Assembly: GCA_019623805.1 (NCBI GenBank)
Contig: CP053680.1
Span: 1,838,001-1,902,000, forward strand
Direction: 5' to 3'
DNA length: 64,000 nt
Source of the DNA: Gammaproteobacteria bacterium (ex Lamellibrachia satsuma)
GTDB lineage: Bacteria > Pseudomonadota > Gammaproteobacteria > Chromatiales > Chromatiaceae
A program made the translations under genes and the position numbers. Shown here in pieces: positions 19,108-27,167 of this stretch. Position 1 is the stretch's first letter; each line of letters opens with the position of its first letter. The notes under the pieces were generated by a model, which saw nothing but the letters and a program-made list of their open reading frames with translations, was not told the origin of the DNA and did no database searches.

Positions 19108-21352
19108 GACCGCCTCCCTTTCCAATCACGGCAGATGTATGCTGTCGCTTCGTTGCGATATCACATGGGTCGATATCGGTTTTTGCCTCATTTCGCCGCC
19201 ACCCCTGCCCTGTCTCGACCCACCAGCCTGGTCCCGCAAGATTCCTCCACGCTTTGGAAAAGATCTCACCGATTCCCTGTTTCCAGTTCGGTTGACCATT
19301 GGCAAAGGCAATGGCCGTGTATAGTTCCCTGGTTTCCCGGTTATGCAATTCCACTTGTTGCGGCAGATCTGCGCTTATATTGGGAAAACCCGTTTCCTCG
19401 CCCATGAGCGCGATATCGCCATCCAGTGTAAAACCCAATCCTCCGCTGCAAAATCCTTTCAAAAGATACTCAGCGAAACGCCCCCTGATGCTTGTCGTTA
19501 AATCCGAGACATGCGGTGTAGCGACATTTATACCGGTCAACCAGGACGTCATCTTGAGCGAGACACGGCGGGCGAGCAGGCCGAAATCCACCCTTGAATT
19601 GTTGAAAGCCATGCTGATTGTCGGTGGTAAAGCCGAATCGGTTATCAGAAAATTTTCACCCTGGGTTTCAATGCCCCTTTGTTCCAGGAGGCCGTTATCC
19701 AATTTAAAACTCATGCCGATACGATCGTAGCGCCACATGGGAAAGACCCTGAACATCCAGTGATCCAACTCACCGCCCGTGCCAAACAAGAACGCCAGAT
19801 TCTCCAGTGCCCGAGTCGAAACCCGGTGGGGCTCGGCATCAGGCTCCAATGATCGGAAACCGAATTCACCCGCTACAAGACTCCCAACCTCAAACTGCAG
19901 GCCACGACCCTGGATGTCGATGCGACCTTCCATCGCACCCAATTGGTGTTTCTCTGTTGTAAGGGCGCTCAACGAGAGATTGCCCTCAAGATCGACATTG
20001 ACGATCGGAAAAATGCTGAAGGGATTGATGACGGACAAGGCGCTCGCCTCGATATATCCGTCATAGATCGTTGCCCTTATGTCACCATCAACGACCAACT
20101 GTCCTTTCTCGTAGGTGACATCCAGGAAATCCGCCGACAAAGTACCAGTCGAAGGCACCCACATAACATCACGAAAAAGGTGGCCTATAGCCACTGATTT
20201 CAACACCATATTCAATGACAAGCCAAAATCCGGCGAACCCAGCCCGGTCAAATTGACATCGCGTATAAGAATCTCGCCGCCGGGAAGTGAAACACGCACG
20301 GTTTTCGTGCTACTGAAACCGTCACCACGGATATCGCCTTCGATACTGCCAGCGTCCAGTACCATGCCTCCCAACGCCAGTCGTTCCCATTTCAACCTTG
20401 ACGGGGTGCCGGCGGCGGCATCCCCCCAGTGGATAGTGCCGGACATGCCCGTAATTTCAAGCTGCCCGCGACCGTCCGAGAAACTTATCTCATCGAGATC
20501 GATTCGGATGGCGGACCCTCTATCCCGCCTCCAATTCACGGCCATGGATAAGTTGCCAACGGCACCGGACTCCTCCAATACAAAACCAGACAGGAACGGC
20601 AGCAGGTAGACCTTATAACCTCTTGATATTGAAAAACGAGGGGCTTCGAGATTAAAAGCCTCGGCACGGATGCAATCTCCCAGTATCGCGCTGCCATCAC
20701 CCACAAACCGCACTACATCCTGGTGGATGTATTCAAACTTTTTCAACACAACGCGCCGATCGCTATCATCCCAACTGCCCGTGGCCATCAGGCGGACCGG
20801 GAATTCATCAAACCCCAGGTATATCGGATCCAAATATACGGCCCCGGCATGCAACTCCATCTCAAATTCAAAGAACCAGACATCGTCATGGTGGTTGATA
20901 CGCACTACCGCGTCTCCACCCATCTTTTCAGAGATATAACGGCCATCCGTATCGGAGAAAGCCAGGTCTTTGAGTAGTGCCCTGAACTCATAGTCCCTTT
21001 GATCTACATGATTTTTCCCTTCGGCAAGGTCCTCGATCAATCCCGAAAAGTGCGAGAGCAGCGACTCCATCGACAGGTCGACGACTTGGAGGTCCAGTAT
21101 TGGCGACGAATCGACGGACTCGCCTGCAACAAAAACCGAGAGAGAGCCGGATGAAAACCGAAGGTTAGTGGCATCGAATAGCGAGAATTTGGAATCGCGC
21201 CTTAACGAGGGATTCCCTTCCTCGTTTGGTTCACATCCAGCAACGGCTAAATTACTCCAGGTATCCGCGCCAGCCGCACAGATTGCCGTTAGAACAAGAC
21301 ACAGCAGCGTAATACCGAATACTCCAACGAGCTTGCTGAACCACAACCCCAT
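19100..21352 (-). CDS. Exported AsmA/YdbH-like protein coupled to TIR-STAND gene
   Basis: 750 residues. A signal sequence or anchor (KLVGVFGITLLCLVLTAIC) leads into a long beta-rich repetitive region without further membrane helices. Segments such as QLEITGMSGTIHWGD, LALGGMVLDAGSIEGDIRGDG and SLPGGEILIRDVNLTGLG, and the middle region around residues 380-520, resemble the beta-groove of AsmA/YdbH/TamB-type intermembrane lipid-transport proteins, but similarity by eye is limited. A GGGAGGG site precedes the ATG at 21352; a TTG at 21355 is less likely. The stop overlaps the TIR-STAND start (ATGGATGA). Location is predicted to be periplasmic and inner-membrane attached. Confidence 0.55.
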   Translation of the reverse strand: MGLWFSKLVGVFGITLLCLVLTAICAAGADTWSNLAVAGCEPNEEGNPSLRRDSKFSLFDATNLRFSSGSLSVFVAGESVDSSPILDLQVVDLSMESLLSHFSGLIEDLAEGKNHVDQRDYEFRALLKDLAFSDTDGRYISEKMGGDAVVRINHHDDVWFFEFEMELHAGAVYLDPIYLGFDEFPVRLMATGSWDDSDRRVVLKKFEYIHQDVVRFVGDGSAILGDCIRAEAFNLEAPRFSISRGYKVYLLPFLSGFVLEESGAVGNLSMAVNWRRDRGSAIRIDLDEISFSDGRGQLEITGMSGTIHWGDAAAGTPSRLKWERLALGGMVLDAGSIEGDIRGDGFSSTKTVRVSLPGGEILIRDVNLTGLGSPDFGLSLNMVLKSVAIGHLFRDVMWVPSTGTLSADFLDVTYEKGQLVVDGDIRATIYDGYIEASALSVINPFSIFPIVNVDLEGNLSLSALTTEKHQLGAMEGRIDIQGRGLQFEVGSLVAGEFGFRSLEPDAEPHRVSTRALENLAFLFGTGGELDHWMFRVFPMWRYDRIGMSFKLDNGLLEQRGIETQGENFLITDSALPPTISMAFNNSRVDFGLLARRVSLKMTSWLTGINVATPHVSDLTTSIRGRFAEYLLKGFCSGGLGFTLDGDIALMGEETGFPNISADLPQQVELHNRETRELYTAIAFANGQPNWKQGIGEIFSKAWRNLAGPGWWVETGQGWRRNEAKTDIDPCDIATKRQHTSAVIGKGGGHG

Positions 21353-21626
21353 CAACCTGTGCCCTCCCTTGATACATAATGAAAAATGAGTCAGAACCCT
21401 TTAGTTTCCAATTATGGATAAAGCGATGCGCAGAGCGTAACACATTAAAGTGTTCTGCCCTCTTGTACACCATACAAAGAGTTTCCTGAGGATCAGCTAT
21501 TGAGCCACCGACTGGGGGATACTAAACTTGAACCTGAAGCAAGGAGACGACCATGGCTAAAAATAAAGTTTAGCTCCAATGAAGAGTTCAGTTTTCCGAA
21601 TTTTCGCAATCGATGAGGAGTCGCAG

Positions 21627-22055
21627 ATGAATACCATTAAAGAGATCCTGGATACCAAAGGGTACGATGTCTCTACAATCGGACCGGAGGAGACGGTGCT
21701 GGAGGCACTGAAACTCATGGCGGAAAAGGAGCTGGGCGCACTGGTCGTAATGGAAGAAGGAAAACTGAAAGGACTGATTTCGGAGCGGGACTATGCGCGC
21801 AAAGTGATCTTGAAAGGACGTACCTCGCTGGAGACCAAGGTCAGGGAAGTCATGACACAAGAGGTGGTCTGCGCCACGCTCAGTCGGACCGCCGACGAGG
21901 TCATGGCCGTTATGACCGAGAAGCGGGTCAGGCATCTGCCGATCATCGACGAGGAGCAGGTGGTGGGGATTGTCTCTATCGGGGATCTGGTAAAGGCCAT
22001 CATCTCCGACCAGCAGTTCGTGATCGAGCAGCTGGAAAAATATATCACCAGTTGA
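21627..22055 (+). CDS. Two-CBS-domain protein
   Basis: 142 residues starting MNTIKEILDTKG after a GAGGAG site. Two CBS motifs are visible: ETVLEALKLMAEKELGALVVM...LISERDYARKVI and RTADEVMAVMTEKRVRHLPI...GIVSIGDLVKAII. CBS pairs usually bind adenosine nucleotides and regulate partners; stand-alone ones like this have no assigned target. It is divergent from the AsmA/TIR-STAND pair. The frame is open from 21579, but the upstream part is not conserved-looking. Confidence 0.85.
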   Translation: MNTIKEILDTKGYDVSTIGPEETVLEALKLMAEKELGALVVMEEGKLKGLISERDYARKVILKGRTSLETKVREVMTQEVVCATLSRTADEVMAVMTEKRVRHLPIIDEEQVVGIVSIGDLVKAIISDQQFVIEQLEKYITS

Positions 22056-22129
22056 CGGGTTTTATTGGTGGAGACCGGAAGATTGGGCAGTATGGACATT
22101 TTGCTCCTTCCATCTCCAGCAAACGGCAA

Positions 22130-22165
22130 CTTGATTAATGGTATGGACCCATCCCATTAATCAAG
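22130..22165. repeat. Perfect 12-bp inverted repeat (hairpin) after the CBS gene
   Basis: CTTGATTAATGG at 22130-22141 is repeated in inverse at 22154-22165, with a 12-base spacer. It lies 75 bases after the CBS stop. No T-run follows, so it may be a structured 3' end or an operator rather than an intrinsic terminator. Confidence 0.6.
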
Positions 22166-22276
22166 AGAGCGCTTACTAGGGCCTAGGAAGATTAACGTTC
22201 CTACCTCCCTCTTTTCCAGCGCCAGCAGTCACGACAAAGTCCGGCCTTCCCGCTTGCACGGCCTCCCTTAACCTTT

Positions 22277-22471
22277 CCTGATTACCCCTGAGACTCAGCT
22301 ATTGTGGCGCAATGACAGCAACTGTTTGATTCGACATTGGTTTTCAAATTCAAAAAGACGGAGAAATCAGTATGTTCTGCTGCCCAACAATCAGCAACAC
22401 AAAGTAATGGCTTTTTTCATAGAGTTACACTCATAGCTCTCCTCAGTGGCTGAGTCTCAGGGGTAATCAGG
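22277..22471. repeat. 195-bp unit bounded by a perfect 23-bp inverted repeat
   Basis: A 23-base arm at 22277-22299 (cctgattacccctgagactc...) is perfectly complementary to 22449-22471. The interior has no convincing coding frame. A third partial copy of the arm, lacking one C, is at 26018-26037. Together with the hairpin at 22130 this explains most of the 430-base gene-free stretch 22056-22488. It resembles a MITE, but no target duplication was seen. Confidence 0.55.
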
Positions 22472-22488
22472 TAACCTTTTGCCTGTTT

Positions 22489-23301
22489 TTATCTCATCCC
22501 GCGCGCCTCTTTCACCCGCTCGTAGGCCTTGCGGATCTCATCGGTCTTCGCGGCGGCCATCTTCATCATCTCCTCGGGTAACCCTTTGGAAACCAGCTTG
22601 TCGGGATGGTGCTGGCTCATCAGACGCCGGTAGGCCCGTTTGACCTCTTTGTCCGTTGTATCAGCCCCGATATTGAGAATAGCGTAGGCATCGTCCAGGG
22701 AAAAACGCTCCCGCGGTGCCTGGCGCCGTCCTTCACCGGCTCCCGCATAATGGCGCTCCGCCCGGATCATCTTCTCCAACTGGCGGAAGGTGACTTCAGA
22801 GATATGCAGCCGCGCACAGATATGCAGCAGCAGTGACTCTTCCTTCGCATCCATGCGCCCATCCGCATAGGCTGCCTGGATCTGGATCTCCATGAACATC
22901 TGGATCAGCGTACTGCGACGATGACACTCGACACGGAACTGCTCCAGTACTTCGTCCAGAGGAAAACCATCCGCCTTGCCTTCATTAAAAAGCCGGATTG
23001 CGGTCTGGCGCATCTCCTCAGACAGGGACATCTGCTCCATCACCGCCTGCGCCAGACGTATCTCGTCCGGTGAGACATGGCCATCAGCCTTGGCAATGCG
23101 CCCCATCACCGAGAATGTGGCGGTGAAGAAAGCGGTCTGCACCCGCTCACGGCCTCCAGCACCCCATTCGGCGCCACCGCCGGGCACTCCCTCGAGACCC
23201 TTATCGAACTTGTGACCCAACGCAGCGCCCAACACGGCACCCAACGCGCCCCCAAGCATGAAGCCAAAAGCCCCACCGACCAGTTTTCCCCACCAACTCA
23301 A
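22489..23301 (-). CDS. djlA: Co-chaperone DjlA
   Basis: 270 residues. A glycine-rich N-terminal membrane segment (GGAFGFMLGGALGAVLGAALGH) is followed by a TerB-like helical domain (GRIAKADGHVSPDEIRLAQ, AAYADGRMDAKEESLL) and a C-terminal J domain (DAYAILNIGADTTDKEVKRAYR, HHPDKL). This is the DjlA architecture: an inner-membrane-anchored DnaJ partner of DnaK with a cytoplasmic J domain. The start is TTG, supported by an AGGAG site seven bases upstream. Confidence 0.93.
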   Translation of the reverse strand: MSWWGKLVGGAFGFMLGGALGAVLGAALGHKFDKGLEGVPGGGAEWGAGGRERVQTAFFTATFSVMGRIAKADGHVSPDEIRLAQAVMEQMSLSEEMRQTAIRLFNEGKADGFPLDEVLEQFRVECHRRSTLIQMFMEIQIQAAYADGRMDAKEESLLLHICARLHISEVTFRQLEKMIRAERHYAGAGEGRRQAPRERFSLDDAYAILNIGADTTDKEVKRAYRRLMSQHHPDKLVSKGLPEEMMKMAAAKTDEIRKAYERVKEARGMR

Positions 23302-23361
23302 AGCCTTACTCCTGAAATAGAGACATCGGACGCCATTCTAATACGAACACCGAGGCGGGAA

Positions 23362-24027
23362 CTACTTGCCTTTGATGTAGAGTTCATCACTGAATGAATA
23401 GACCCATCCAGGGAAGTAAAGCACCAGAATGGTAATGATCCAACCGTTGAGAATCGCCTCCGGAAAAAACATCAGCGGGAAGAAAGGCATGATCGTGACC
23501 TGCAGCGCCTCCAGCGTATAGGTGCCGCTGTAGACCAGTAGACCCACCGCCGCATAGCCACTGATGTAGGCCACCAGCCATGCAGTCATGAAACCGTTAC
23601 CCAGAACATAGATAAAGAAGTTTTTTGGAAACCAGGAGCGCACCAGCACCAGGGATATCTGGGACAGGGTGATTGGCAGCAAACCTACAGTGATGATACT
23701 GAGTACATATCCTTCCCAGCCGTAACCGGCATTCAGCGTCACCGCCAACAGGGCGATACTGGCGATGATCAGCGCAAAAGACCAGCCGAACATCAGGGTC
23801 ACCGTGGTCACCCCCAACAGGTGGAAGGAGAGGCCGGGGTGAATCTCCCCCCGTATATGCCACAACAGGATCAACACCACGATGGCGCCCAGAAAAACAT
23901 GCAACTGCCCCTCCTGCGTCAAGCGACGCCAAGGCGACATGCGTAGCGCATAAAAAATCGCTACGCCGTACAAGGATCCCAGCCACCAGAGCAGGGTACC
24001 GGAGAAGTGATTACCATCAATTTCCAT
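23362..24027 (-). CDS. CbiM-like energy-coupling-factor permease family protein
   Basis: 221 residues with six or more hydrophobic helices. The central FHLLGVTTVTLMFGWSFALIIAS and GNGFMTAWLVAYISGY match CbiM/NikM-like membrane proteins of the energy-coupling-factor transporter group. It lacks the N-terminal MHIxxG metal-binding segment of true CbiM, and no cbiNQO genes are adjacent, so transport of cobalt or nickel cannot be claimed. It lies upstream of djlA on the same strand, with a 60-base gap. Confidence 0.7.
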   Translation of the reverse strand: MEIDGNHFSGTLLWWLGSLYGVAIFYALRMSPWRRLTQEGQLHVFLGAIVVLILLWHIRGEIHPGLSFHLLGVTTVTLMFGWSFALIIASIALLAVTLNAGYGWEGYVLSIITVGLLPITLSQISLVLVRSWFPKNFFIYVLGNGFMTAWLVAYISGYAAVGLLVYSGTYTLEALQVTIMPFFPLMFFPEAILNGWIITILVLYFPGWVYSFSDELYIKGK

Positions 24028-24182
24028 CTAGACATTCTAATTCAACGAGAACACTTTGCGCATATATCTCCTTAATAGCCCATTTAACTGGATAGATTAA
24101 ATGACTTTGCGCAATGGCCGAAACGATCTCCAGTGCCATAATTGATAGTAGGTAAGAAGTTACAACCGGGAGAGAGGTGAAG

Positions 24183-24476
24183 ATGAACATCCCTAGACTC
24201 AAAGTGGGGGCCTGGTTCAAAACCAACGAAGGGGAGAACCTTGAGGTCGTGGCCTACGATGCAGAAGATGGCTCCATCGAGGTCCAGTTCTACGACGGTA
24301 CTATCGAAGAGTACGATTTTGAAGACTGGGAGGCACTGGAAGCCCGCAGCATCGCCCCGCCGGAGGATTGGGCCGGTTCCTATGACATCGGCAAGGATGA
24401 CTATGGCGTCGATCTCGACAAACCCGCCGGAGATACCCATATAAATCCGCTGGACCAACTGGATAATGAAGAATAG
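24183..24476 (+). CDS. Small acidic protein, DUF6763-like
   Basis: 97 residues, strongly acidic, with KVGAWFKTNEGENLEVVAYD, GSIEVQFYDGTIEEYDFEDW and APPEDWAGSYD. This resembles small Gammaproteobacterial proteins grouped as DUF6763, of unknown function. The ATG at 24183 follows a GAGAGG site; a GTG at 24177 is possible but too close to the ribosome-binding site. No operon partner is seen. Confidence 0.7.
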   Translation: MNIPRLKVGAWFKTNEGENLEVVAYDAEDGSIEVQFYDGTIEEYDFEDWEALEARSIAPPEDWAGSYDIGKDDYGVDLDKPAGDTHINPLDQLDNEE

Positions 24477-24640
24477 ATGGGAATTTTGCGACTGACTTCA
24501 AATACTTGATGTAACCTCAAGGCGACGCGTTCACATTTCCAACAAAAAATATGGTACAAAGTTACGCAGGCTAAAGAAATCAGCTGGCCCGCCGACACAT
24601 TAAGTGAAAGCAACGTTCCGACATTTTAAGGAGGTACGTC

Positions 24641-24856
24641 ATGAAAAAAGTTTATGACATGTCCACGGGTAGATTAGTCGAATCGTGTTCGCCTGCCATT
24701 CAAGCACCGGCAACTCGAATGACACCCCCTGTGGAAGATACCCCCACAGCGGAACTGGGATTGCAGGAAGTCCAGACCACTTCCACTAAGGAACAACGGT
24801 TGCCGCACGACCTGGCCGACGTGGATCCTGCGATTTTCTTAGGTTATTTCGACTGA
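24641..24856 (+). CDS. Small hypothetical protein (71 aa)
   Basis: 71 residues starting MKKVYDMSTGRLVE after a strong AAGGAGG site and followed by a clear terminator, so it is probably expressed as a single-gene unit. The middle is rich in Pro and Thr and the end reads DLADVDPAIFLGYFD. No family is recognised. Confidence 0.65.
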   Translation: MKKVYDMSTGRLVESCSPAIQAPATRMTPPVEDTPTAELGLQEVQTTSTKEQRLPHDLADVDPAIFLGYFD

Positions 24857-24871
24857 TCCTGCGCCACGTTT

Positions 24872-24901
24872 AAAACCGGGACATAGAGTCCCGGTTTTTT
24901 T
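24872..24901 (+). terminator. Intrinsic terminator after the 71-aa gene
   Basis: AAAACCGGGAC and GTCCCGGTTTT form an 11-bp stem with a five-base loop, followed by a run of Ts. Confidence 0.9.
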
Positions 24902-24941
24902 ATGTCCGATCCCTCTACAGATTAGCGCCTTCTTCCACTAG

Positions 24942-25118
24942 GAGGCTGTCGGGTTTATCCGCTTGATGCGACTAATCCGCAGGAGCGGATTGAGCAGCTC
25001 TGCTGCCCCCGAAGGGGTGAAGGGCAGGATGCCCGTAATAAAATCACTGGGGGCGAATCAAATCAGTTTATCGTCATCCAGGGATTTGCAGCCAAACAGT
25101 GTTAAACCCGACAGTCTC
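24942..25118. mobile_element. MITE-like element with CTAG target duplication
   Basis: The 177-bp element has 16-bp terminal inverted repeats (gaggctgtcgggttta at 24942-24957; complement at 25103-25118 with one mismatch). CTAG occurs directly outside both ends (24938-24941 and 25119-25122). It has no coding frame of its own. Size, terminal repeats and the four-base target fit a non-autonomous derivative of an IS5-type element, but no parent transposase is in the window. Confidence 0.7.
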
Positions 25119-25133
25119 CTAGGGCCTGTTGAA

Positions 25134-26006
25134 TTACTGCGCTTTGAAGTCGATAGAATCAATAAGGTCGAGTATTTCCGTTCCTTCATTAAGATGCATA
25201 ATCACATCCAGCTGTTGATTTTTTTTGCGGAAAAATGTCACGCAATTCACCCCATCAACAGTACGACCGATCTGTAATACGCCGCCCTCCGATATTGAGT
25301 GAAATAGATTGGCCACCCCTTTTATAATTAACTCATCCGGGAAATAACCTTTATTCAATAGGTTCATACAGCGCAAATATGAACATTTCTCATCCATTGG
25401 TGCGGCAAAAATGTCATAGTTTTGATGAAAAATCTCTTTCTTAGCTATACAGGAAAGAATGTTCGGATCATAAAAAAGTATGGTGCCAAGTTCTTTCGAC
25501 TCTGGCCTTTTGCTCAATAGCTGAAATACCCATCGAGTAATAAAGAATTTACCGCTGGATTCCTGGTCAGCGAAAACGGGGCCAATATACCCATTAAGGA
25601 AGTTTTTTTCAGAATCGTATATTTTTGTATAGAGGGGCATTTTCTCATAGTAGAATCTTGCGAATTTATCAGAAACAATAAATTTGGTACTAACACCCTC
25701 CTCCTGTAGCAGACTATAAAGTTCAAATGATGTAATACCGCTCGACACCCCAACATCGTGAAAAATGGGTTTATCAAACTCCTTGAGCAGATCTACAGTA
25801 TGTTGATCGATATCCTGAAATCTGTTTGCCTTACTCTCTTTAGAGGTTCTATTGTTCAGTTTAATTGATGTGTAGATATGGTCCGCTACACTTCTGTCGC
25901 TATAGCTTGAAAGTTTCAGAAGATTCCCTCGAACAAGCGCTCTGCCTATTCTGTTTGAGAACGCAATTTTAAGGAGCGTCTGATTTGATAAAACAATTTT
26001 AAACAT
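25134..26006 (-). CDS. Methyltransferase-like protein, AT-rich
   Basis: 290 residues. The segment KPIFHDVGVSSGITSFELYSLL looks like the SAM-binding motif I of class I methyltransferases, and GVANLFHSISEGGVLQIGRTVDG near the C-terminus resembles the late-strand region of CheR-like or small-molecule methyltransferases. The catalytic class is not identifiable. Base composition is clearly more AT-rich and codon use differs from neighbours (many AAA, ATA, TTT codons). It is flanked by a MITE-like element at its 3' end and a repeat arm upstream of its start, so recent acquisition is likely. Confidence 0.6.
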   Translation of the reverse strand: MFKIVLSNQTLLKIAFSNRIGRALVRGNLLKLSSYSDRSVADHIYTSIKLNNRTSKESKANRFQDIDQHTVDLLKEFDKPIFHDVGVSSGITSFELYSLLQEEGVSTKFIVSDKFARFYYEKMPLYTKIYDSEKNFLNGYIGPVFADQESSGKFFITRWVFQLLSKRPESKELGTILFYDPNILSCIAKKEIFHQNYDIFAAPMDEKCSYLRCMNLLNKGYFPDELIIKGVANLFHSISEGGVLQIGRTVDGVNCVTFFRKKNQQLDVIMHLNEGTEILDLIDSIDFKAQ

Positions 26007-26017
26007 GTTTAGTATTT

Positions 26018-26037
26018 CCTGATTACCCTGAGACTCA
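26018..26037. repeat. Third copy of the 22277/22449 repeat arm
   Basis: cctgattaccctgagactca matches the first 21 bases of the 23-bp arms at 22277 and 22449 with a single base deleted. It lies 12 bases upstream of the methyltransferase-like gene start. Confidence 0.6.
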
Positions 26038-26217
26038 CCCGAAGAATCCGCAAGGGGCGCATACTGAATCTGAAGTCATACGCCAGGGCAGAGGAATCAG
26101 GTTCAATTTTAGAGAGGGTTCAGTTTGCCACAGTTTCTTAAACAACTGAAATTTCACTGGAATTCATACTCCTCTCTGACTGGCCTCTCACGCTGTCCGT
26201 TGTCTTAGAATACCGGA

Positions 26218-27093
26218 TCATGATGCCCCGGTTTTTTTCATGTCAAAACCTACTTGTCCGCACTTGATTCCAGCAAGCCTAACCGCCTGCATCAACACCT
26301 TCTCGTAACAGTTTTCTCTTAGCAGAGCATCGATCACACCTGCATTGAACACATCACCGGCCCCCAGCGTATCCACCAATTCTGCAGGCTGTACTGCCGG
26401 CTGATGCTGCATGCCACCATCCGCCGTAAGCATCCAGGCACCCTCATCGCCCCAGGCGCAAAACAGCAGCGCCCGCGGATTACACTCCCGCATGGCCATA
26501 AGAAGGGAAGCGGCATCAGCATGCCCACGACTCTCGGCAAACACCTTTGAAAAGAACAGCACATCCGGCAACGCCAACAACGCGTCGATGCCATCACGCG
26601 GCTTCTCAACTTCCAGAGAACAGCCAACCTGTGGAAAGCCTTCCTTCACTCGCTGCAGCATTTGCAGGGTCTCGGTTGGATTTCTGCCTTCGAAGTGAAT
26701 CCAATCAAACTCGACAGGATTGACGGCATTGAAATCTGCCGCGCTGTATTCAGGAAGGTCGCGATAGTGGACGATGGAACGGGAGGCGTTTTCCCTGCTC
26801 AACACCACATAGGACGTTGGAACCTTGCTGCTGGCGTGATGAACAAGATGGGAGAGGTCGATACCATAGCGCGTGAGGTCGTCCAGGATATACCGGCTGT
26901 CGGGCTCATCGGCGATAGTGCCCGCCCAACTGCAAGCATGACCAAATTGGCTCAAGACCACCAGGGTATTGGTGGCATTGCCTCCACGTGCAACCCTGTG
27001 CTCAAGCGCACGCAACTCCTCATCTTCCGAGGGGTAGGCGACGACCGTGTTGATGATATCCAGGGTCGCAATACCGACCGACAATATATGCAT
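26218..27093 (-). CDS. PfkB-family carbohydrate kinase (ketohexokinase-like)
   Basis: 291 residues with ribokinase-fold features: N-terminal GIATLDIINTV, RGGNATNTLVVLSQFGH (substrate-binding GGN), and the catalytic-base motif VDTLGAGDVFNAGVIDALL near the C-terminus. It resembles ketohexokinase-type members but the sugar or nucleoside substrate cannot be fixed. It lies downstream of the giant coiled-coil gene on the same strand with a 74-base gap. Confidence 0.85.
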   Translation of the reverse strand: MHILSVGIATLDIINTVVAYPSEDEELRALEHRVARGGNATNTLVVLSQFGHACSWAGTIADEPDSRYILDDLTRYGIDLSHLVHHASSKVPTSYVVLSRENASRSIVHYRDLPEYSAADFNAVNPVEFDWIHFEGRNPTETLQMLQRVKEGFPQVGCSLEVEKPRDGIDALLALPDVLFFSKVFAESRGHADAASLLMAMRECNPRALLFCAWGDEGAWMLTADGGMQHQPAVQPAELVDTLGAGDVFNAGVIDALLRENCYEKVLMQAVRLAGIKCGQVGFDMKKTGAS

Positions 27094-27167
27094 GGAGAAG
27101 AGACCGTCCGGTGCTGATCTACAGTAAACAGGCAGAGTCTAACTGAGATGAGGGTTTGACTGAATTA

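Noticed and set aside
23362..24027. Cobalt or nickel transporter CbiM
   Set aside because: The metal-binding N-terminus and the other transporter genes are missing, so only the fold family is named.
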